Part shown: piece after piece, positions 36,326 through 45,014 of the stretch
How the letters are laid out: every line of letters starts with the position of its first letter
Position numbering within the stretch: position 1 is the first letter of the stretch
Source of the DNA: Levilactobacillus tongjiangensis
Lineage (GTDB): Bacteria > Bacillota > Bacilli > Lactobacillales > Lactobacillaceae
DNA length: 64,000 bases
Assembly: GCF_003946345.1 (NCBI RefSeq)
Contig: NZ_RHNY01000012.1
Span: forward strand, 1 to 64,000
Direction of reading: 5' to 3'
The notes under the pieces: generated by a model
What the model was told of the DNA's origin: nothing
Databases searched by the model: none
What the model saw: only the letters and a program-made list of their open reading frames with translations
Translations under genes and position numbers: made by a program

Positions 36326-38350
36326 TTACTTCAGTTGTAGGTAAGCTTGTACGACGGCATCTGGGGTAAAACCAGCCATTTTCATCACGGCTGAACCATT
36401 ACCGCTCGCACCAAACTGTTCCTGTAATAAAGCGGTTCCATCGAGGCCAATGTACCTATACCAATCACCACCACTAGCCATTTCAATCGCTACCCGGCGA
36501 CGAAGATGGGCCGGCAACACACTCTCACGGTAGTCTGCTGACTGAGCATTGAAGGTCGCCATCCCCGGCATGGAAACGACCCGTACATCGTGGCCCAACG
36601 CTAATAGTTTTTCCTGTGCTTGTAAGGCTAACTGCACTTCAGACCCAGAAGCCATCAGAATCCCCTCTGCCTCATCCTGAGCATCGGCAACCACGTACGC
36701 GCCCCGCTTAACACCGCTCCGAACACGAGCAGCTGGCTTAGGCAACGTTGGTAACCCCTGACGGGTCAGCACAATCGCCGTTGGATGATCAGTCGCTAGC
36801 AACGCTTCCCGCCAAGCAGCGACGGTCTCATTGCCATCGGCTGGCCGATATACGGCGAGCCCCGGAATCGACCGTAATGCTGCCAATTGTTCCACTGGTT
36901 CATGAGTCGGGCCATCCTCACCCACGGCTAATGAGTCATGGGTAAAGACGTAAATTACGGGTAGTTGTTGCAAAGCCGCCAAACGAATAGCTGGCTTCAT
37001 GTAGTCCGAGAAGACAAAGAACGTCGACCCGTAAACTCGGGTACCACCGTGTAACGCAATCCCGTTCATCGCTGCGGCTTCGGCAAACTCCCGTACACCA
37101 AACCACAGGTTGCGACCAGTTAGATTATCTGGCGCAAACCGTTCTTCATCATTGACGGCTGTCTTGTTGGAGCTAAAGAGGTCGGCAGACCCACCCCACA
37201 GGTTTGGACACTGGGCACTCAGTTGTTGTAAGACCTCATGACCGCTAGCTCGTGAAGCCAGTGCATCCTTTTTATAATAAGTGGGTAATTGCTGGTCCAA
37301 GTCAGCTGGAACGGCCTTACTAATGCCTTTAGCAAACTGAGCTGCTAATTCAGGTTCTTCATTTGAATACCGGGCAATGAGGTTAGACCACTCCTGATGG
37401 CTTGCCCAGCCACGCGACTTGATGGTGGTCATGAACCGTTCGTGAACCGCTGCTGGCACCGTGAACGGATCGGCATTCCAGTGATAAAATTCCCGGGTTG
37501 CTGTCAAGTCCTCATCATTCAGTGGCGCACCGTGAACTTTGTTTGTGCCGGCATTCGGACTACCCGCCCCAATTTCAGTCTTCACTTCAATCAAGGTTGG
37601 ACCATCCACGTTGGCCTTAGCTGCTTCAATGGCCCGGTTAATCGCTACTAGGTCGTTGCCATCTTCGACCAACCAGTAGTTCCACCCGTAACTAGTAAAA
37701 CGCTGACCAACGTTGTCATGACTTGCATTAGCCAGGGGACCATCGAGTGAAATATCGTTTGAATCATACAGTACAATTAGTTTGTTTAAGTTTAACTGAC
37801 CCGCTAGGCTAGCAGACTCCGCCGCTACCCCTTCCAGCAGGTCACCGTCCCCACATAGTGCGTAAGTATAGTGATCGACAACGTCAAAGCCATCCTGGTT
37901 GTAGTCCCCGCGCAGATGAGCTTCTGCCATGGCCATCCCCACGGCCATGCCAATTCCTTGCCCAAGTGGACCCGTTGTGGCATCAACACCAGGGGTAACC
38001 CCGTACTCCGGATGACCAGGCGTTTTGCTACCCAATTGCCGAAAATTCATCAAATCGTCTCGACTCAGTGTGAAGCCACTGAGGTGTAGAAGACTGTACA
38101 GCATCGCGGATCCATGCCCGGCGGATAAAACAAACCGATCGCGGTTAAACCACTGTGGGAATGAGGGATCCACCCGTAAGTGCCGTGAAAATAGAACGTA
38201 GGCCATAGGTGCTGCCCCCAATGGCAACCCGGGGTGACCGGAATGAGCCCGAGAAATCATATCCATGCTCAGCATACGAACGGCATTAACCGCTTGCTGA
38301 TCAGTTTCATCAAAATTAGTCGATTCGGAACGTGTAGCTGTATTCAACAT
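36326..38350 (-). CDS. tkt: Transketolase
   Basis: ThDP enzyme moving two-carbon units between pentose phosphate sugars. The 674-aa protein contains [31 protein letters not shown], the ThDP motif [19 protein letters not shown] and the C-terminal pyrimidine domain with [23 protein letters not shown] 38350 lies 8 nt behind TGAGGT. Followed on the same strand after terminators by rbsK upstream, consistent with ribose/pentose use. Confidence 0.96.
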   Translation of the reverse strand: MLNTATRSESTNFDETDQQAVNAVRMLSMDMISRAHSGHPGLPLGAAPMAYVLFSRHLRVDPSFPQWFNRDRFVLSAGHGSAMLYSLLHLSGFTLSRDDLMNFRQLGSKTPGHPEYGVTPGVDATTGPLGQGIGMAVGMAMAEAHLRGDYNQDGFDVVDHYTYALCGDGDLLEGVAAESASLAGQLNLNKLIVLYDSNDISLDGPLANASHDNVGQRFTSYGWNYWLVEDGNDLVAINRAIEAAKANVDGPTLIEVKTEIGAGSPNAGTNKVHGAPLNDEDLTATREFYHWNADPFTVPAAVHERFMTTIKSRGWASHQEWSNLIARYSNEEPELAAQFAKGISKAVPADLDQQLPTYYKKDALASRASGHEVLQQLSAQCPNLWGGSADLFSSNKTAVNDEERFAPDNLTGRNLWFGVREFAEAAAMNGIALHGGTRVYGSTFFVFSDYMKPAIRLAALQQLPVIYVFTHDSLAVGEDGPTHEPVEQLAALRSIPGLAVYRPADGNETVAAWREALLATDHPTAIVLTRQGLPTLPKPAARVRSGVKRGAYVVADAQDEAEGILMASGSEVQLALQAQEKLLALGHDVRVVSMPGMATFNAQSADYRESVLPAHLRRRVAIEMASGGDWYRYIGLDGTALLQEQFGASGNGSAVMKMAGFTPDAVVQAYLQLK

Positions 38351-38449
38351 CACAAATAACCTCACTTAATCCGGCCGGACTGACCACGGCCAATCATTTT
38401 CGTTATACCAAAGTACAACCTGGTTGGTGGGTAACTACCAACTTTCATA

Positions 38450-38478
38450 ACTATACCAATTAAACAATTGTAATGCAA
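38450..38478 (-). promoter_or_regulatory. Promoter of tkt
   Basis: TTGCAT, exact 17-nt spacer and TATAGT, 100 nt before tkt. Confidence 0.75.
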
Positions 38479-38582
38479 CCAGTTTTATAAAGGCCTATCT
38501 ATAGACATTTGTTAGTTGTACACTAGTGTATATTGAAATATACCGATTTGATAATGTTGCAACCGGTTGTCAAAAATTCCAC

Positions 38583-38627
38583 AAAAAAACGACCATCTTT
38601 CCGAAAAGTAATCGAAAGATAGTCGTT
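38583..38627 (-). terminator. Terminator of rbsK
   Basis: 13-bp stem ACGACTATCTTTC / GAAAGATGGTCGT (wobbles) followed by seven T. Confidence 0.9.
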
Positions 38628-38647
38628 TGTTAAGTTGTTTTCTGAAA

Positions 38648-39571
38648 CTAGCCTTTGGCGTTTGCAGCTTGAACTTGATCAAACGTTGGAATCGATGGCA
38701 TAGCACCTAAACCTTGGACCGTTAAGGAACTGGCCCGTTGCGCGAAGACTAAAGCCGTGGCAATGTTACTCAGATCTGGCAGCAGTTGTGAACTCAGTGC
38801 ACCAATGAACGTGTCACCAGCGGCCGTCGTATCCACTGCCTTGACCTTGAAGGCTGGAACGAAACCATTTTCTTTTTCAGTTGCGTAGTAAGCACCCTTA
38901 CTCCCAACCGTAATAATCAGGTTCTTAACACCCATTTCACGGAATTTTTTGGCATTTGCATCCATGGATGCAACGTCGGTCACTTCAATACCAGTTAATT
39001 CTGCACTTTCAGTCTCGTTAGGCACCACTAAGTCGGTCACCTTTAAGATTTCAGGGTCGATCTTAGCGGCCGGAGCTGGATTTAAAATCGTGGTAACGTC
39101 ATGTTGCTTAGCTACCTTAAATGCAGCTAACGTGGCCGCCTGTGGCGTTTCAAACTGAGTGATCAGGAAATCAGCCTTGGCAATTTCACTTTCGCGTGCA
39201 ATCACTTCTGCCGCCTCAATTTGTTGGTTGGAACCACCGTAAACCAAAATACTGTTTTGGCCCGCTTCATCTAATAGAATGAAGGCAGAGCCGGTACCCA
39301 CCGTCTTGTCCGTGATAATGGCACTGGTGTCAATGTTATCGTTATTCAGAGATTCAACCATGAAACGACCGGCGTCATCGTTGCCGACCTTCCCGATAAA
39401 GTTAGTCTGTGCGCCAGCCCGGGCAGCAGCAACCGCCTGGTTCGCACCCTTCCCACCAGCAGCACTCGTCTTGTTTTCAGTAGACAGCGTTTCCCCTGGT
39501 TGGGGCATCCGTGCAACTCGTAGCGTCGTATCAACGTTGAGACTTCCCAGAACCGTAACTTTGTTTGACAT
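38648..39571 (-). CDS. rbsK: Ribokinase
   Basis: PfkB-family kinase making ribose 5-phosphate. The 307-aa product has the N-terminal GSLNVDTTLRV, the ribokinase signature GGKGANQAVAAARAGA, and the anion-hole/catalytic DTTAAGDTFIGAL with the catalytic Asp. AAGGAG precedes the ATG. It is controlled from a promoter overlapped by a LacI-type operator, next to its likely regulator. No rbsD or ribose transporter is adjacent. Confidence 0.94.
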   Translation of the reverse strand: MSNKVTVLGSLNVDTTLRVARMPQPGETLSTENKTSAAGGKGANQAVAAARAGAQTNFIGKVGNDDAGRFMVESLNNDNIDTSAIITDKTVGTGSAFILLDEAGQNSILVYGGSNQQIEAAEVIARESEIAKADFLITQFETPQAATLAAFKVAKQHDVTTILNPAPAAKIDPEILKVTDLVVPNETESAELTGIEVTDVASMDANAKKFREMGVKNLIITVGSKGAYYATEKENGFVPAFKVKAVDTTAAGDTFIGALSSQLLPDLSNIATALVFAQRASSLTVQGLGAMPSIPTFDQVQAANAKG

Positions 39572-39603
39572 AATTAACCTTCACTCCTTAAGCAGAATCG
39601 TTT

Positions 39604-39617
39604 GTAAAACGTTTTAC
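39604..39617. promoter_or_regulatory. LacI-family operator in the rbsK promoter
   Basis: Perfect 14-bp palindrome GTAAAACGTTTTAC with central CG, covering the rbsK -10. It fits an RbsR or CcpA (cre) target; the adjacent regulator gene makes RbsR the first choice. Confidence 0.7.
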
Positions 39618-39639
39618 GTATTGCCGACACACTGGGCAA
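39611..39639 (-). promoter_or_regulatory. Promoter of rbsK
   Basis: TTGCCC, 17-nt spacer, TAAAAC; the -10 lies inside the palindromic operator, so binding would block transcription directly. Confidence 0.6.
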
Positions 39640-39700
39640 CCCGTTTTGAATAACCCTAGCGTATCATGTTTCGAAAAGGCTTACAAGAACTAAATGAAAT

Positions 39701-40708
39701 TTATTTCACCGGTCCCGTGCTTTCACGGTCCCGAAGTTCAACTGGCAAATTGACCAGTTGCTCTGGTTGGCGTTGGTCCTGGATTCGATTGATCAACAGC
39801 GTCGTTGCCTGCTGCCCCATCGTCACAACTGGTTGATGAATCGTACTCAACTTAGGAACGACGTACTCATCCAAGTCAATGTCATCGTAACCCAGCACCG
39901 AAATATCCTCGGGAACCCTGAGTCCCTGTTCGTGTAACCCACGAATCAGGCCCAGAGCCGTCTCATCGTTAATCGCAAAGACTGCCGTTGGTTTCTGAGC
40001 TAAGACCGCCGAGGTAGCCTGATAGCCCCCTAATTTTGTCATGGCTGCCGTCACAACCGCCGTGCTGGCCAATTGTACACCCAACTCAGCCAATTGCTTA
40101 CGAAATCCATCCAGCCGAATCAGCAAGTTTTGGGTGGGGTGCTCAGGCATCACGACAGCAATGCGTTGATGTCCCAATGCCACTAAATGTTGTGCGGCTA
40201 ACTGTCCCCCCTGTTGATCATCAATTCGGACCCGGTCAACGCTGGGACCGCCGTTCTGATCAATCAACAGGTAAGGGATCCCATTTTTCTTTAGGATATT
40301 ATCAATGGCTTCGCCCGTGATGGAGGCACTCGCAATAATCAGGCCATCCACCGCACGTTTGATCAATTCCTGGAGGTAATAACTTTCTAGCTTTTCATCA
40401 TGGTTAGCGCCAAAAATCAACGGGATGAAGTGCCGGTCCCGACTGGTCTGTTGCACACCGCGAATGAACATACTGAAGAAAGGGTTCCCCAGGTTTGGCA
40501 CCAACACACCAATCGTCTGTGCGGACTTCATGATTAAATTACGGGCGTTGAAATCCGGTACGTAGCCCATCTCTTCTTGTAGTTGATGGACCCGCCGACG
40601 CGTATCCAGGCTAAAACGTTCGCCCTTGCCATTCAGAATCTGTGAAACTGTCGTGACCGAGACGCCCGCCGCTTCTGCAAGGTCCCGAATCGTTACTTTA
40701 CGTGTCAT
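39701..40708 (-). CDS. rbsR: LacI family transcriptional regulator, probable RbsR
   Basis: DNA-binding repressor with N-terminal helix-turn-helix (VTIRDLAEAAGVSVTTVSQI) and a periplasmic-binding-protein-like sensor domain (TIGVLVPNLGNPFFS; VLGYDDIDLDEYVVP). Length 335 aa from ATG 40708, 5 nt behind GGAGG; codons upstream fall over the -10. The position just before rbsK and the palindrome at the rbsK promoter suggest it senses ribose or a ribose phosphate. The ligand is inferred, not shown. Confidence 0.85.
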   Translation of the reverse strand: MTRKVTIRDLAEAAGVSVTTVSQILNGKGERFSLDTRRRVHQLQEEMGYVPDFNARNLIMKSAQTIGVLVPNLGNPFFSMFIRGVQQTSRDRHFIPLIFGANHDEKLESYYLQELIKRAVDGLIIASASITGEAIDNILKKNGIPYLLIDQNGGPSVDRVRIDDQQGGQLAAQHLVALGHQRIAVVMPEHPTQNLLIRLDGFRKQLAELGVQLASTAVVTAAMTKLGGYQATSAVLAQKPTAVFAINDETALGLIRGLHEQGLRVPEDISVLGYDDIDLDEYVVPKLSTIHQPVVTMGQQATTLLINRIQDQRQPEQLVNLPVELRDRESTGPVK

Positions 40709-40742
40709 AGCAACCTCCATCATTTCCTTTAAACCTGTACCC

Positions 40743-40748
40743 ATTATA
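40743..40748 (-). promoter_or_regulatory. -10 box of the rbsR-like gene
   Basis: Perfect TATAAT 35 nt before the start, with a weak -35 (ACATAA, 40766-40771). Its position places the neighbouring structured element outside the mRNA. Confidence 0.55.
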
Positions 40749-40810
40749 CCCCACGCCTGGACAAATTATGTGACCAATTTTGATTAATCATCTAATGCGT
40801 CAGATTCTCT

Positions 40811-41008
40811 CAATCCGTCGTCTCCGGCGGTCAAAGCGAGGGCCAGATGTGGGGACCAGAGAAAGCCAAGGAACGGTCTTTCTCCTCGACTTGAAGCCTC
40901 GGTAAATCGCCGAGGCCCCAAGCTCGTCCCACGATATCACTTGGCCGACCCACCAAGTGATATCGTCTGCACTGCTGCCCCCCGCTGTGGCCGCCTCCGA
41001 CTACATTG
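40811..41008 (-). repeat. Structured intergenic element, copy A (subfamily 1)
   Basis: About 198 nt lying between the terminator of the aldo/keto reductase gene and the rbsR promoter. Read on the minus strand: GGAGGCGGCC, a 5' stem arm, a 14-bp perfect hairpin (40931-40966), GGGACGAGCT (40921-40930), hairpin 2, AGTCGAGGA (about 40883-40890), hairpin 3 with AGACCG, TGGTCCCCAC (40849-40858), the 3' stem arm and CGGAGACGAC. It shares all these motifs with copies B and C. Function unknown. Confidence 0.7.
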
Positions 41009-41037
41009 GTGAATGAATTTTTAAAACCCGATTAGAC

Positions 41038-41070
41038 AAAAAAATGGCTATCAAGTTGCGACAGCCATTT
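41038..41070 (-). terminator. Terminator of the aldo/keto reductase gene
   Basis: 8-bp stem AAATGGCT / AGCCATTT with a short inner pair, followed by seven T on the minus strand. Confidence 0.85.
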
Positions 41071-41088
41071 CGAATATTCCAATTTAAA

Positions 41089-42078
41089 TTAAGCTTTTAA
41101 AATTTTATCGATAGCCGCTAATTGCTCTGGATCGAATTCTAAGTTTTGAACCGCCTTGATATTTTCCAGCAAGTGTTCAGGCTTAGATGCCCCAGTAATC
41201 ACGCTAGTAATCACTGGGTTGTGCAACAGCCACGCCAATGCCATATGCGACAACTTTTGACCCCGACTCTGTGCAATCTGATTCAAACCTAATAGCTTTT
41301 GATAAAGCTTGTCGCGGCCCTGCTTCAAGATGTATTCACTAGACCAGTGAATGTCAACGTCTTCAGGAATCCCATCCAAGTATTTGTCAGTCAATAAGCC
41401 CTCACATAAGGGACCGTACGCAATCGCACCGGCATTGTTTTCCCGTAACCGATCGAATAACCCGTCGTCTGCAGCGGACTGATTCAACATGTTGTAAGAA
41501 ACTTGGTCGACCACAAATGGTGTATGCAAGTCTTTAAAGATTTTGATCATTGCTAGAGCTTGTGGCGCCGTGTAGTTCGAAATACCAACATACAAAGTCT
41601 TGCCCTGCTTCACCAAATTATCCAAAGCAACCGCCGTTTCCTCTGGATCCGTCTCTGGGTCAAAACGGTGACTGTAGAAAATGTCAACGTAGTCCAAACC
41701 CATGGCTTGAAGTGACCGATCTAATGAGGCGGTCAATGCCTTACGCGAACTCATTTGTCCGTAAGGTCCTGGCCACATGTGGAAGCCCGCCTTACTACTG
41801 ATGATCAATTCATCACGATAGGGCTTCAATTCTCGTTCCAGAACTTGACCAAACAGCCGCTCTGCCTCGTAAGAACCAGGACCATAGTTGGCGGCTAAAT
41901 CAAAGCTAAAGATACCGGCGTCAAACGCCTTGAGGATGATGTCGCGGGTGTCACCGTAATTCGCGTTCTCCCCAAAACTATGCCACATGCCAAAAGAAAT
42001 AGCCGGTAACTGAAAACCCGTGTTACCAGCCCGCCGAATCGGCATTTTTTCATAACGATGTTCATCTGCAAGAAACAT
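41089..42078 (-). CDS. Aldo/keto reductase, YghZ/MgrA-like
   Basis: NADPH-dependent carbonyl reductase of the AKR14/Kv-beta group. The 329-aa protein has the catalytic tetrad: Asp in FDLAANYG, Tyr in NYGPG, Lys in SSKAGF and His in YSHRFD. YghZ relatives reduce L-glyceraldehyde 3-phosphate or methylglyoxal; the substrate here is not known. AAGGAAAG lies before the ATG. It has its own promoter, so it is separate from murQ. Confidence 0.9.
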   Translation of the reverse strand: MFLADEHRYEKMPIRRAGNTGFQLPAISFGMWHSFGENANYGDTRDIILKAFDAGIFSFDLAANYGPGSYEAERLFGQVLERELKPYRDELIISSKAGFHMWPGPYGQMSSRKALTASLDRSLQAMGLDYVDIFYSHRFDPETDPEETAVALDNLVKQGKTLYVGISNYTAPQALAMIKIFKDLHTPFVVDQVSYNMLNQSAADDGLFDRLRENNAGAIAYGPLCEGLLTDKYLDGIPEDVDIHWSSEYILKQGRDKLYQKLLGLNQIAQSRGQKLSHMALAWLLHNPVITSVITGASKPEHLLENIKAVQNLEFDPEQLAAIDKILKA

Positions 42079-42113
42079 TTTGCCACTTTCCTTTCCTCTT
42101 ATACCTAGTCTAA

Positions 42114-42142
42114 AGTATAGAGAATTGGTGTGGACCAGTCAA
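42114..42142 (-). promoter_or_regulatory. Promoter of the aldo/keto reductase gene
   Basis: TTGACT, 17-nt spacer, TATACT, 36 nt before the start. Strong match. Confidence 0.85.
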
Positions 42143-42151
42143 TCCATGACG

Positions 42152-43060
42152 TTACTGTTGATCGTCATTTAACTTGACCGCTTGTGACACGTGACCACCG
42201 GTAGCTGCCAACAAACTCTTGGCCTCGGCGATGGTTCCCTTCGTTTCAATCAGCACGATGGCTAAAGGAACGTTGTTACCCGCCCGATCTAAGGCCCGTT
42301 CTGCAGCTATCATGGACGTCTGAGTGGCTTCAGCAATGATCTTCTTGGCCCGTTCAAACGTCTTGCCATTGGTTGGCACCACGTTGATCATCAGGTTTTG
42401 ATAGACCTTCCCGGACTTAACCATGATTCCCGTGGACAGCATGTTCAGCACCATCTTTTCTGCGGTCCCCGCCTTTAAAAGCGTGGCCCCCGTGATGATT
42501 TCAGGACCAACGACCGGCGTAATTGGGTAGTCCGCCAGCTCAGCCAAGGGACTACCTTCAATGCAGGAAAAACCAATGCCTAAGGCACCTTGTTTCTGTG
42601 CATAGTCCAGGGCAGCTAGTGTGTATGGCGTTTGGCCGGAAGCAGCGCTCGCCACCACTACGTCCTGCGCCGTTAAATTGACTGCTGCTAAATCGTCGTG
42701 GGCTAGTTCCGGCGAATCTTCAGCCGATTGCACCGTATGCGTCAGTGCGTCAGCTCCACCGGCAATCAAGCCAAAAGTCTGTTCAGCCGTCAACCCATAA
42801 GTTGGTTGTAGTTCAGTGGCATCGATCACGCCTAACCGACCAGAAGTCCCGGCACCAATATAAATCAACCGGCCACCTTGATCAAACTTGGGGTAGGCAG
42901 CGTCAATCGCCGCCGCAATTTGAGGCAATTCCTTCTGTACCGCCCTAGCTACCCGGTGGTCCTCCCGGTTAATCGTTGCTACCATTTCTAACGTGGATTC
43001 CCGATCAATGTGCGTCGACCGGTGATTACGTTGCTCTGTTAGTAAGTCGTCAAATTGCAT
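42152..43060 (-). CDS. murQ: N-acetylmuramic acid 6-phosphate etherase
   Basis: Removes the lactyl ether from MurNAc 6-phosphate, giving GlcNAc 6-phosphate for peptidoglycan recycling. The 302-aa product shows the SIS fold with YIGAGTSGRLGVIDATELQPT and the C-terminal family motif NVVPTNGKTFERAKKII. GGAGG lies about 9 nt before the ATG. A MurNAc transporter or regulator is not adjacent. Confidence 0.94.
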   Translation of the reverse strand: MQFDDLLTEQRNHRSTHIDRESTLEMVATINREDHRVARAVQKELPQIAAAIDAAYPKFDQGGRLIYIGAGTSGRLGVIDATELQPTYGLTAEQTFGLIAGGADALTHTVQSAEDSPELAHDDLAAVNLTAQDVVVASAASGQTPYTLAALDYAQKQGALGIGFSCIEGSPLAELADYPITPVVGPEIITGATLLKAGTAEKMVLNMLSTGIMVKSGKVYQNLMINVVPTNGKTFERAKKIIAEATQTSMIAAERALDRAGNNVPLAIVLIETKGTIAEAKSLLAATGGHVSQAVKLNDDQQ

Positions 43061-43121
43061 AGTGTTCTGCCTCCAGCTCCGTGAATTGTCTTATGTATTC
43101 GCTTTCATAAGTCTTACTCTA

Positions 43122-43150
43122 GGTATAACATGTTTCATACGCAATTTCAA
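43122..43150 (-). promoter_or_regulatory. Promoter of murQ
   Basis: TTGAAA, 17-nt spacer, TATACC, about 60 nt before murQ. Upstream of it a short inverted repeat (TCTCAATT 43152-43159, AATTGAGA 43195-43202) could be an operator. The rest of the 43061-43310 gap is featureless. Confidence 0.55.
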
Positions 43151-43310
43151 TTCTCAATTAAAATCAGCCGGGAGTTTCGCTGGTCACCAGTCAAAATTGA
43201 GAGACACTTCACCTACAGCAAAAGTTTTCTGAAACGGCGCGATTATCTTGGCTCATTTACCGTTTAGCCACCTGGTTTTTCAAATTGAGGGGACGGCTTG
43301 AATCCAAAAT

Positions 43311-43342
43311 AAAAAAAACGTACGGAATTTTCATTCCGTACG
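43311..43342 (-). terminator. Terminator of the amidase-oppA unit
   Basis: Perfect 10-bp stem CGTACGGAAT / ATTCCGTACG with a 4-nt loop and eight T on the minus strand. Confidence 0.92.
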
Positions 43343-43355
43343 CCTACTGACATGA

Positions 43356-45002
43356 CTATTTTTTCAATTCCATCCATTGGTACCCACGACTCATCCCCGC
43401 TGGGTTCCAAACATAACCCGAAACCTTAGGATTCCACATCTCAACCGTAGCTGGTTGATACAGAGGTACCAGGCCTTGTTGCGTCATCAGCCGCTTTTCA
43501 GCTCTAACTAAGTCTTGGTAACGAGCAGTTGGATTGTTGGCATCCTGATTCTCAGACTTTTTAACATCGCTATCGTACTTGGCGTCGGAAAAACCACCAT
43601 TGTTATTGGTGTTACCAGTACTCATCAACGATAAGAAGTTGATTGGATCAGCAAAGTCGGCGCCCCAACTTGAAATAACTAAATCAAAGTTCCCCGCATT
43701 CGACCGACTTAACCGAGTCTTGTACGGCAACGTATTAATAGAAACCTTCACGTTCGGTAGCTTCTGCAACTCTGCTTGAATGTACTGGGCAACCGTCTTC
43801 GTGACACTGGTATCATCAGCCATCAGCGTTAAGTCCAATTGCTTCGTACCAGATGCCTTCAGACCGGCCTTCATCAATTTTTTGGCCGCGGTCAAGTTGT
43901 AAGCAACCCCATCCTTGACGTAAGCATCCTTAGCAAAGTCAGCCTTAGTCTTAGGGTTCTGCGTCAAATTCTCGGACACAAAGCCCAGTGGTGCCTTGGA
44001 CCCATCCCGCAACACGCTCTTTGCCAATTGTTTCTTATCAATTGCTAATGACAGAGCTTGACGAACTTTCAGATTTTTCAGCGCCTTGACCCGCTTTTGA
44101 TTCATTTGCATGTAATAGGTCGTTCCGCCGACAAAGGTTTTCATGTCACTGTTGTTCTTCAGGTTCGCAACCTGTGTCCCATCCAAAGTCGTGGCATCCA
44201 GTTCCTTCTTTTGATACAAGTTCAAGCCCGTCGATGGGTCAGCCACAACCTGGAAGTTTAACTTCTTTAAAGTAATGGCCTTTTTGTCCCAAAATTGCGG
44301 ATTCTTTACCAACGTCCAGCTCTGATCGGTCCCCTGCCATTTAGTCATGACAAATGGGCCATCGTAAGCTGTCTTGTCACTGGAATGACCGTAGTCGCTA
44401 CCATACTTCTCCACGACACTCTGTTCCTGTGGGAAGAAGGTTGGAAAGGCCAACAACAATTTAAAGTAGGCCACTGGTTTGCTCAAAGTTACCTGTAATG
44501 TTGACTTATTCAGAGCTTTCACACCCAGTTGGCTAGGCGCCAATTTGCCACTTTGAACGGCGCTGTAGTTTTTAATTCCTGCCATCAGGTAGGCGTATTC
44601 AGCCGCTGTCTTAGGTGCGGCCGTCCGCCGCCAAGAATAAACGAAGTCCTGGGCAGTGACCGCCTTACCGTCGTTCCAGTGGTTATTCTTCCGCAGGTTA
44701 AAGACGTAGGTCTTCCCACCGTTTGAAACCGTGGTCTTCGTCGCCAATGCATTAATTAATTTTTCCTTTTTACCTAACCGATACAAGCCCTCTTGGGTGT
44801 GGTATAGCTGGGTCAAACTGGTCGAGTCCGCCGCTTTAGATACATCCAGCGTGGTGACCTCGGATTTAGTCGAGAGCTTGACGTCTTGCTTAGCCGCCAA
44901 TTGTCCCGAATTGTTTGAAGACGTTGACTTACCACAGGCAGCCAATCCCCCGGCTACCAATAGTGTCGCTCCGATTAAAAGTCCTAACTGTTTTCCCTTC
45001 AA
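43356..45002 (-). CDS. Peptide ABC transporter substrate-binding lipoprotein (OppA-like)
   Basis: Surface lipoprotein that binds peptides, solute-binding family 5. The 548-aa precursor has a lipobox (GGLAACGKS) with Cys near residue 23, and the family's TYVFNLRKNNHWNDGKAVTAQDFVYSWRR segment. The start is TTG 8 nt behind GGAG. No permease or ATPase gene is adjacent; such orphan binding proteins usually share an Opp transporter or act in peptide sensing. It follows the amidase by 12 nt. Confidence 0.9.
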   Translation of the reverse strand: MKGKQLGLLIGATLLVAGGLAACGKSTSSNNSGQLAAKQDVKLSTKSEVTTLDVSKAADSTSLTQLYHTQEGLYRLGKKEKLINALATKTTVSNGGKTYVFNLRKNNHWNDGKAVTAQDFVYSWRRTAAPKTAAEYAYLMAGIKNYSAVQSGKLAPSQLGVKALNKSTLQVTLSKPVAYFKLLLAFPTFFPQEQSVVEKYGSDYGHSSDKTAYDGPFVMTKWQGTDQSWTLVKNPQFWDKKAITLKKLNFQVVADPSTGLNLYQKKELDATTLDGTQVANLKNNSDMKTFVGGTTYYMQMNQKRVKALKNLKVRQALSLAIDKKQLAKSVLRDGSKAPLGFVSENLTQNPKTKADFAKDAYVKDGVAYNLTAAKKLMKAGLKASGTKQLDLTLMADDTSVTKTVAQYIQAELQKLPNVKVSINTLPYKTRLSRSNAGNFDLVISSWGADFADPINFLSLMSTGNTNNNGGFSDAKYDSDVKKSENQDANNPTARYQDLVRAEKRLMTQQGLVPLYQPATVEMWNPKVSGYVWNPAGMSRGYQWMELKK

Positions 45003-45014
45003 AACGTTCGCTCC

